A DNA stretch of 19,049 bases from RUG13091 sp963619935 (GTDB lineage Bacteria > Bacillota_I > Bacilli_A > RFN20 > CAG-826): the NCBI GenBank assembly GCA_963619935.1, contig CAVEYA010000019.1, positions 1 through 19,049 of the forward strand, given 5' to 3'. The position numbers and the translations under genes were made by a program. The notes beneath the pieces are model-generated. The model was not told the origin of the DNA, did no database searches, and worked only from the letters and a program-made list of their open reading frames with translations. Below are positions 14,425-19,049 of this stretch, one piece after another (the stretch's first letter is position 1; each line of letters begins with the position of its first letter).

Positions 14425-16827
14425 TTAGGCTCTTAATTCCGCGTGATATTGTTTAGTAAGTTCAAATTTGATCTTATTTTCCATATCACTAATTTCTTTT
14501 TCGTTTAAAGTGTGTTCTTCACTCATATAGGTGATAGAGATGGCCAAACTCTTCTTTCCAACCATAACATGTTCACCTTCATAAGCATCAAAAACTTGTG
14601 CGTCACTAACTAATCCACGACCAGTAATCTTAATAGTTTTGATTAAATCTTTTGCGCTGATTTGCTTGTCTATGACAAGGGCTAAGTCACGGGTAACACT
14701 TGGGAAACGAGAAATTGGGCTCATTTTTGTCACACCAACTTTAGCGTTAAGTAATGGATCTAAATTCATTTCAAGAACCACTGCGCTGTTCTTGCCCAAA
14801 TCATATTCACTGATTTTATTTGGATGAAGCTCGCCTAAACGACCAATAATTTGATTTTGGAAAATTAAATCAGCGGATTTTCCAGGATGAAGTTCATCTA
14901 AATGTGAGCTTACTCTTTCAAATTTATAGCGGCTAGATTCAATTCCAAGAATGCTCATTATTCCATCAACTAGTCCTTTCATATGATAGAAATCAAATGG
15001 AATGCTTTCCATTAAACCACGAGATTCTTGTTTACCGACTAAAACAATAGCTAAATGAGTGGATGTAGATTCTTTAGAAATCATATGTCCAGTTTCAAAA
15101 AGCATTAAATTCTTATTTTGACGGGAAATATTATATTGTGCAGTCTTAAGTAAGGAATGAAGAATATGAGTTCTAAACACCACACGATCGTCTGTTAATG
15201 GATTTAAAATTGAATAATGTTCTTCATTATTTAATAAATTAAATAGATTTTCTTCTTTGTGGGAGATTAAAGAATAAGTCAAACATTCATCTAATCCTTT
15301 ATCCAACAAGAAGAATCTAATCTTCTTTAAACGGTCTTGTTGTTGATTTAAAGCACCGACTTTAGTGTCTAAACAAGGAAGAATAGATTTAACATTATCA
15401 TACCCAAGTAAACGAATTACTTCTTCGCTTAAATCAGCACTACAAGTAATGTCTAATCTCCATTGCGGTACACTTGCAACAAAGAAACCAGTTGTTGGTG
15501 ACATTCTAACTTTAAAATGTAATCTTTCTAAAACTTCCTTAATCGCAGAAGCAGTAAATTCAGTTCCTAAACGACCGTTAATTTTATCGACAGAAGACTC
15601 AATTTTAATTTCTTCGTATTCAAATTTACTATAAGTAACAATGTTGCTTTCTTCTTCTGCATCACATAATTCTTTAATTAATTGGCCAGCGTAATTCAAT
15701 ACTTCTTCATATTGGAAATGGTTTGTGCCTTTAACAAATCTTTGTGAAGATTCACTAGCTAAACCTAAGCGATTAGAAGTATGACGAATTGTTGCTCCAT
15801 CAAAGGAAGCGGCTTCGATATAAATATTTCTTGTGTCTTCATCAACTGTGCAATCTAATCCACCCATTACACCACCTAAGCAATATGGTTTATGATTACT
15901 AGTAATCACAATATCACCAGGAATCACTTTATAAGTTTGTTCATTTAAAGCAAGGAAGTCCCCTTCAAAATCATCGCGGGCAATGAGTTCAGCTTTGTCT
16001 AATTTATCAGCGTCATACATATGTAATGGCTGACCAGTCATAAGCATCACATAGTTACCAATATCAACAATATTGTTGATACTTCTAATACCCATAGACA
16101 TTAAGTATTGTTTCATCCATTTTGGTGAATCTTTGATTTTAATTCCACGAATTTCTTTTGCAGAGAATTGAACACACTTATCAGTTTTAGAACTGACTTT
16201 TAAATTTGTGTCAAAATCGACAATTTCTTCCGCTACTGGAATGTTCACTTCACGATTGAAAATAGAAGCAATTTCTCTGGCCACATTATAAACAGATAAT
16301 AAATCAGGACGATTTGCTAAAACCTTAAGGTTTAGAACAATATCATCAAGGCCTAAATAGCCTAAAACGTCTTCTTCTCCTACAGGAGCGTCAGCTGGTA
16401 ATTCTTCAATCCCTTTTGTTTGTGCTTCAGTTAAATATTTACTATCGACACCAAGTTCTAATAAAGAACAGCACATACCGTTAGAAGCGACACCACGAAT
16501 CACGCCGTTTTTAATTTCACCATCCGGAAGTTTAGCACCTACACGAGCAACAATAACTTTTAAACCCGCGCGAGCGTTAGGAGCACCACAAACAATTTGT
16601 TCCACCCCATATTTATTGCCTAAATCAACTTTTAAAACATGTAAGTGATCACTATCTGGATGAGGTTCGCATTCAGTGATTAAACCAATCACCAAATTAG
16701 TGCCACTAGCCATTTTTTTAATTTCTTCAACTTCAACGCCAGCAAAAGTTAATCCATTTGCAATTTCTTCTGCGCTTAGTCCATCTAAAGAAACAAATTC
16801 TTTTATATTTTTTAAACTAACTAACAT
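14425..16827 (-). CDS. pheT: Phenylalanyl-tRNA synthetase beta subunit
   Basis: Beta chain of the (alpha-beta)2 enzyme that charges tRNA-Phe. At 800 residues it is full length. The order is the usual one: N-terminal start MLVSLKNIKEFVSLDGLSAEE, an EMAP-type tRNA-binding OB domain (about 40-150, with PHPDSDHLHVLKVDLG), the B3/B4 domain with editing function (about 210-370, GVMGGLD), B5 (about 405-475, SVDKINGRLGTEF), a core resembling the alpha chain, and the ferredoxin-like anticodon-binding domain at the end (from about 708, SRFPSVTRDLALVID). AGGAGG lies before the ATG. It follows pheS by 18 bases. Confidence 0.97.
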   Translation of the reverse strand: MLVSLKNIKEFVSLDGLSAEEIANGLTFAGVEVEEIKKMASGTNLVIGLITECEPHPDSDHLHVLKVDLGNKYGVEQIVCGAPNARAGLKVIVARVGAKLPDGEIKNGVIRGVASNGMCCSLLELGVDSKYLTEAQTKGIEELPADAPVGEEDVLGYLGLDDIVLNLKVLANRPDLLSVYNVAREIASIFNREVNIPVAEEIVDFDTNLKVSSKTDKCVQFSAKEIRGIKIKDSPKWMKQYLMSMGIRSINNIVDIGNYVMLMTGQPLHMYDADKLDKAELIARDDFEGDFLALNEQTYKVIPGDIVITSNHKPYCLGGVMGGLDCTVDEDTRNIYIEAASFDGATIRHTSNRLGLASESSQRFVKGTNHFQYEEVLNYAGQLIKELCDAEEESNIVTYSKFEYEEIKIESSVDKINGRLGTEFTASAIKEVLERLHFKVRMSPTTGFFVASVPQWRLDITCSADLSEEVIRLLGYDNVKSILPCLDTKVGALNQQQDRLKKIRFFLLDKGLDECLTYSLISHKEENLFNLLNNEEHYSILNPLTDDRVVFRTHILHSLLKTAQYNISRQNKNLMLFETGHMISKESTSTHLAIVLVGKQESRGLMESIPFDFYHMKGLVDGIMSILGIESSRYKFERVSSHLDELHPGKSADLIFQNQIIGRLGELHPNKISEYDLGKNSAVVLEMNLDPLLNAKVGVTKMSPISRFPSVTRDLALVIDKQISAKDLIKTIKITGRGLVSDAQVFDAYEGEHVMVGKKSLAISITYMSEEHTLNEKEISDMENKIKFELTKQYHAELRA

Positions 16828-16845
16828 ATCTATTTCCTCCTACCA

Positions 16846-17883
16846 TTAAATTTTCTTTTTGAATTGATGTAAGAATCTTACATCGTTTTGGTAGAATTTA
16901 CGGATATCATCAATTCCATAGCGGAGTATTGCAACGCGTTCAATACCGATGCCGAAAGCAAAACCGCTATAGACTTCTGGGTCATAACCATTCATCTTTA
17001 AAACATTTGGATGGACCATTCCACCACCAAGGATTTCAATATAACCAGTTCCCTTACACATGGAGCAGCCTTTGCCGCCACAATTAGCGCATGTAATATC
17101 TACTTCAACGCTTGGTTCAGTAAATGGGAAATAAGAACTTCTTAAACGAATCTCACGTTTTTCGCCAAACATCTTTTTCGCAAATAATTCTAATGTTGCT
17201 TTAAGATGTCCAATATTAATATTTTTGTCCACGACAAGTCCTTCAATTTGTGCAAATTGATGAGAATGGGTAGCGTCATCGTCATCGCGACGATATGTTT
17301 TACCTGGGCAGATAATACGGATTGGTTGTCCAGCTTTCTTTTCCATTGTTCTAGCCTGAACTGGAGAAGTATGTGTTCTTAATAAAGTATTTTCATCAAT
17401 GTAAAAGGTGTCTTGCATATCTCTTGCAGGATGATCTTTAGGAATATTCAATAATTCAAAATTATAATTATCGGTTTCAATTTCTGGTCCAACCGCCACT
17501 TCAAAGCCCATACCCAAGAAGATTTCTTCCATTTCATCTTTCACGATATAGAAAGGGTTTCTTGCGCCAGTATCAAAATTACGACCAGGTAAAGAAATAT
17601 CAATTTCTTCTTTTTTTAATTTTTCTTCTAATGCTTTAGCTTGTAAAGCTTTTGTTTTTTCTTCAATTTGAGAAGCGATCTTAGTTTTTACTTCATACAT
17701 TTCTTGACCAAAAGTTTTCTTTTCTTCGACAGGTAAAGTAGCAATCATACTCATTAAGGAAGAAAGTTCACTCTTTTTGCCTAAATATTTATTGCGAATA
17801 GCAGTAATGCTTTCAAGGTCATTGCTATTTGTAATATCATTAAGCGCTTGGTTTAATATAGCTTCTAGTTTTTCATTTTGCAT
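16846..17883 (-). CDS. pheS: Phenylalanyl-tRNA synthetase alpha subunit
   Basis: Catalytic class II subunit, 345 residues. An N-terminal coiled coil (about 1-95) binds tRNA. Class II motifs include FEVAVGPEIETDNYNFE with HPARDMQDTFY (127-161), motif 2 TYRRDDDDATHSHQFAQIEG (197-215) and motif 3 GFAFGIGIERVAILRYGI (307-324). A CxxCx4CxxC cluster at C265, C268, C273 and C276, before GYIEILGGGMVHPNV, looks like a zinc knuckle as in many Gram-positive PheS. GAGG lies 9 bases before the ATG. No T-box leader precedes it; a palindrome overlaps its promoter instead. Confidence 0.97.
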   Translation of the reverse strand: MQNEKLEAILNQALNDITNSNDLESITAIRNKYLGKKSELSSLMSMIATLPVEEKKTFGQEMYEVKTKIASQIEEKTKALQAKALEEKLKKEEIDISLPGRNFDTGARNPFYIVKDEMEEIFLGMGFEVAVGPEIETDNYNFELLNIPKDHPARDMQDTFYIDENTLLRTHTSPVQARTMEKKAGQPIRIICPGKTYRRDDDDATHSHQFAQIEGLVVDKNINIGHLKATLELFAKKMFGEKREIRLRSSYFPFTEPSVEVDITCANCGGKGCSMCKGTGYIEILGGGMVHPNVLKMNGYDPEVYSGFAFGIGIERVAILRYGIDDIRKFYQNDVRFLHQFKKKI

Positions 17884-17905
17884 AAGTTAATCCTCACGTT
17901 AAATT

Positions 17906-17923
17906 TACTCTATGAATAGAGTA
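17906..17923. promoter_or_regulatory. Operator-like palindrome at the pheST promoter
   Basis: TACTCTATGAATAGAGTA has perfect 8-bp arms with a 2-base centre. It overlaps the -10 element and spans the predicted transcription start. It could be a repressor site, or a hairpin at the very 5' end of the mRNA. Confidence 0.5.
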
Positions 17924-17948
17924 TATCACTCTTAAAGTTTTTATTAAA
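17920..17948 (-). promoter_or_regulatory. Promoter of pheS-pheT-yceD
   Basis: Extended -10 TGA-TATACT (hexamer 17925-17920, 5 of 6 to consensus) with a poor -35 TTTAAT 17 bases upstream (17948-17943). The predicted start near 17913 gives a leader of about 30 bases. The -35 lies in a second inverted repeat, TATTAAAT-4-ATTTAATA (17942-17961), which may be chance in AT-rich DNA. Confidence 0.55.
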
Positions 17949-17976
17949 TATAGATTTAATATAAAAATATAATAAA

Positions 17977-18011
17977 AAAGCAAAAGAAAAAAGGTCTTAA
18001 GACCTTTCTTC
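17977..18011 (-). terminator. Intrinsic terminator after the three-helix membrane protein gene
   Basis: AAAGGTCTTAAGACCTTT (17990-18007) forms a 7-bp stem with a 4-base loop, extendable past one mismatch, and is followed on the minus strand by a long T-rich run. It begins about 15 bases after the stop at 18026 and isolates the pheST promoter. Confidence 0.9.
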
Positions 18012-18025
18012 AAAATTTTGCTAGT

Positions 18026-18391
18026 TTATTTACCGTTAATTGCACCATGTACAATGCATAATGCACCGACTATCTCCGAAGCAAAAACAACATTTAAAAC
18101 ACCTAATGCTATAAATTTTCCCCTTGATGGATTTTCATCATTTGCCCTGCTAGCAGCAATAAAAGAAAATACAGCGCCAGGAATACAATAAACTGCTAAA
18201 ACAAAGAATATCACAGCAGTTGTAAGAACAGCCATTCTTGCGATTTCTTCATCTTGGCCTTGTTCCACTAAATGCGCAACAAGATTATTGCCAGTACAAA
18301 CGGTAACAATGCCATAAACAGCAAAAACAATTGCTGCAATAATTAGTAAAATTCCACTGATGGTACCTACAATTTTGATTGCTTTTTTCAT
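18026..18391 (-). CDS. Small integral membrane protein, three predicted helices
   Basis: A 121-residue protein of unknown function. It starts MKKAIKIVGTISGILLIIAA and has three hydrophobic segments (about 8-31, 52-80 and 93-116). A short polar loop after the first helix contains VEQGQDEEIARM, and a second loop, SRANDENPSRGKF, contains charged residues before helix three. The layout resembles small four- or three-helix families such as DUF4064, but I cannot assign one. AAAGGAG precedes the ATG. A candidate promoter is upstream and a terminator directly downstream, so it seems to be a single-gene unit between the methyltransferase and pheS. Confidence 0.75.
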   Translation of the reverse strand: MKKAIKIVGTISGILLIIAAIVFAVYGIVTVCTGNNLVAHLVEQGQDEEIARMAVLTTAVIFFVLAVYCIPGAVFSFIAASRANDENPSRGKFIALGVLNVVFASEIVGALCIVHGAINGK

Positions 18392-18439
18392 ATTAAACTC
18401 CTTTCAATATGCCTATTTATTTTGCGCTTTTAATTTTTA

Positions 18440-18468
18440 ATTACAAGTAAAAGCATTTTTTTACACAA
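18440..18468 (-). promoter_or_regulatory. Possible promoter of the three-helix membrane protein gene
   Basis: -35 TTGTGT (18468-18463) and -10 TGTAAT (18445-18440) with 17-base spacing; the -10 is 5 of 6 and the -35 weak. The leader would be about 40 bases. In the same gap, GCTTTTA-15-TAAAAGC (18426-18454) followed by a T run on the plus strand could terminate plus-strand transcripts. No clear terminator for the methyltransferase gene was found. Confidence 0.35.
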
Positions 18469-18493
18469 TATTTTTTTATAATTACTACCAGTT

Positions 18494-19049
18494 TTAGCGT
18501 AAATGATCCATTAAAATGCCTGTGGCAATAGAGACGTTTAATGAATCAATGTTATTAATTTCAATCTTAGTTTTTATTGTGGCTAACGCAATTGTTTCTC
18601 GAGAAACACCATGAGCCTCGTTTCCTACCACTAAAACAAAAGATTCTGGTACTTTAACTTTTCTTATATCAACAGCACTATCATCTAATAAAGAAACGAT
18701 TACTTCTCTACTAGAAGCATAATCCTTTAAATCACCAGTAAATACCGGAAGAGCAAAAATAGCTCCCTTACTTGCGGCAATAACTTTTTCATTATAAATA
18801 TCGCATGATTCAGAAGACACTATCACTGCGTCGTAATTGAAGGCTAAAGCAGTGCGAATAATCGTACCCATATTGCCTGGATCATTAACATGGTCTAAAT
18901 ACACTACTTTATTTAATACTGTTGGTGTTTGTTTTAAGAAATCACAAACAAAAACCACACCTTCTGGATTTTTACTAAAAGCAATCTTCTTTAATATATC
19001 TTCATTAATTAAATATTGCGGGATATCATTAGGAATATCATCTAAACAA
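18494..19049 (-). CDS. SpoU/TrmH family RNA 2'-O-methyltransferase, 5'-truncated
   Basis: C-terminal 184 residues of a SPOUT-fold RNA ribose methyltransferase; the frame stays open to the window edge, so the true start lies outside. The GTG at 18958 is internal: in-frame sequence upstream (PQYLINEDILKKIA, then SKNPEGVVFVCDF) continues the family's substrate-binding region. The three knot motifs are present: DPGNMGTIIRTALAF, VLVVGNEAHGVS and DSLNVSIATGILM. Bacillus has a homologous gene (ysgA) directly before pheS-pheT, and the same placement here supports an rRNA methylase of that group. The target nucleotide cannot be inferred. Confidence 0.9.
   Translation of the reverse strand, partial: CLDDIPNDIPQYLINEDILKKIAFSKNPEGVVFVCDFLKQTPTVLNKVVYLDHVNDPGNMGTIIRTALAFNYDAVIVSSESCDIYNEKVIAASKGAIFALPVFTGDLKDYASSREVIVSLLDDSAVDIRKVKVPESFVLVVGNEAHGVSRETIALATIKTKIEINNIDSLNVSIATGILMDHLR

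Noticed and set aside
17884..18025. T-box riboswitch upstream of pheS
   Set aside because: The gap is too short once the preceding terminator is removed, and no T-box consensus or antiterminator is visible.
18494..18958. Complete 154-residue methyltransferase starting at GTG 18958
   Set aside because: The frame continues upstream in conserved family-like sequence to the window edge, so the gene is truncated, not short.

Overview
The window is about 19 kb of low-GC, densely packed bacterial chromosome. It looks like a Firmicutes/Mollicutes-type organism with a reduced genome, for example an uncultured gut Bacilli lineage such as RF39, Acholeplasmatales or Erysipelotrichales relatives. This rests on Bacillus-like gene order (ileS-lspA-rluD, mraZ-rsmH-...-ftsA-ftsZ, SpoU methylase-pheS-pheT, rnhC next to mutS2) and on a division cluster with none of its peptidoglycan genes, much as in Mycoplasma (mraZ-rsmH-orf-ftsZ). 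TGA is used neither as stop nor as Trp: the 18 visible stops are 16 TAA and 2 TAG. The taxonomy is inference from gene content and order.

Almost everything lies on the minus strand, so transcription runs from high to low coordinates. (1) 18494-19049: 5'-truncated SpoU/TrmH RNA methyltransferase, then a small three-helix membrane protein with its own terminator (18026-18391). (2) 17883-13934: pheS-pheT-yceD operon with an extended -10 promoter under a palindrome, closed by a terminator at 13870-13896. (3) 13770-11944: mraZ-rsmH and two small membrane proteins, preceded by a good promoter and three 10-bp-spaced MraZ boxes, closed by a terminator. (4) 11805-9487: ftsA-ftsZ with their own strong promoter, whose -35 lies in a 17-bp palindrome, closed by a terminator. 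(5) 9403-2512: a surface endonuclease I lipoprotein, ileS, lspA, rluD, a protein of six tandem 16-residue Cys-Gly repeats, and a small exported protein; these are tightly spaced or overlapping, and the unit probably ends at a hairpin inside the 3' end of rnhC. (6) The only plus-strand gene, rnhC (1604-2515), is divergent from mutS2 (1-1556, C-terminal part outside the window); the 47-bp gap suggests leaderless transcripts for both.

The core is translation (PheRS, IleRS, pseudouridine synthase, 16S and SpoU methylases), nucleic-acid maintenance (RNase HIII, MutS2), lipoprotein export (LspA plus one predicted substrate) and division (MraZ, FtsA, FtsZ). The best candidates for undescribed biology are the six-fold Cys-Gly repeat protein; the 81-residue protein with a YSIRK-like signal in the ftsL slot; an FtsA without a visible membrane-targeting helix; and palindromic operator-like sites at the pheST and ftsAZ promoters, with no T-box at either synthetase. 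No RNA genes, insertion sequences or CRISPR arrays were seen, and no gene-free stretch exceeds 165 bases.
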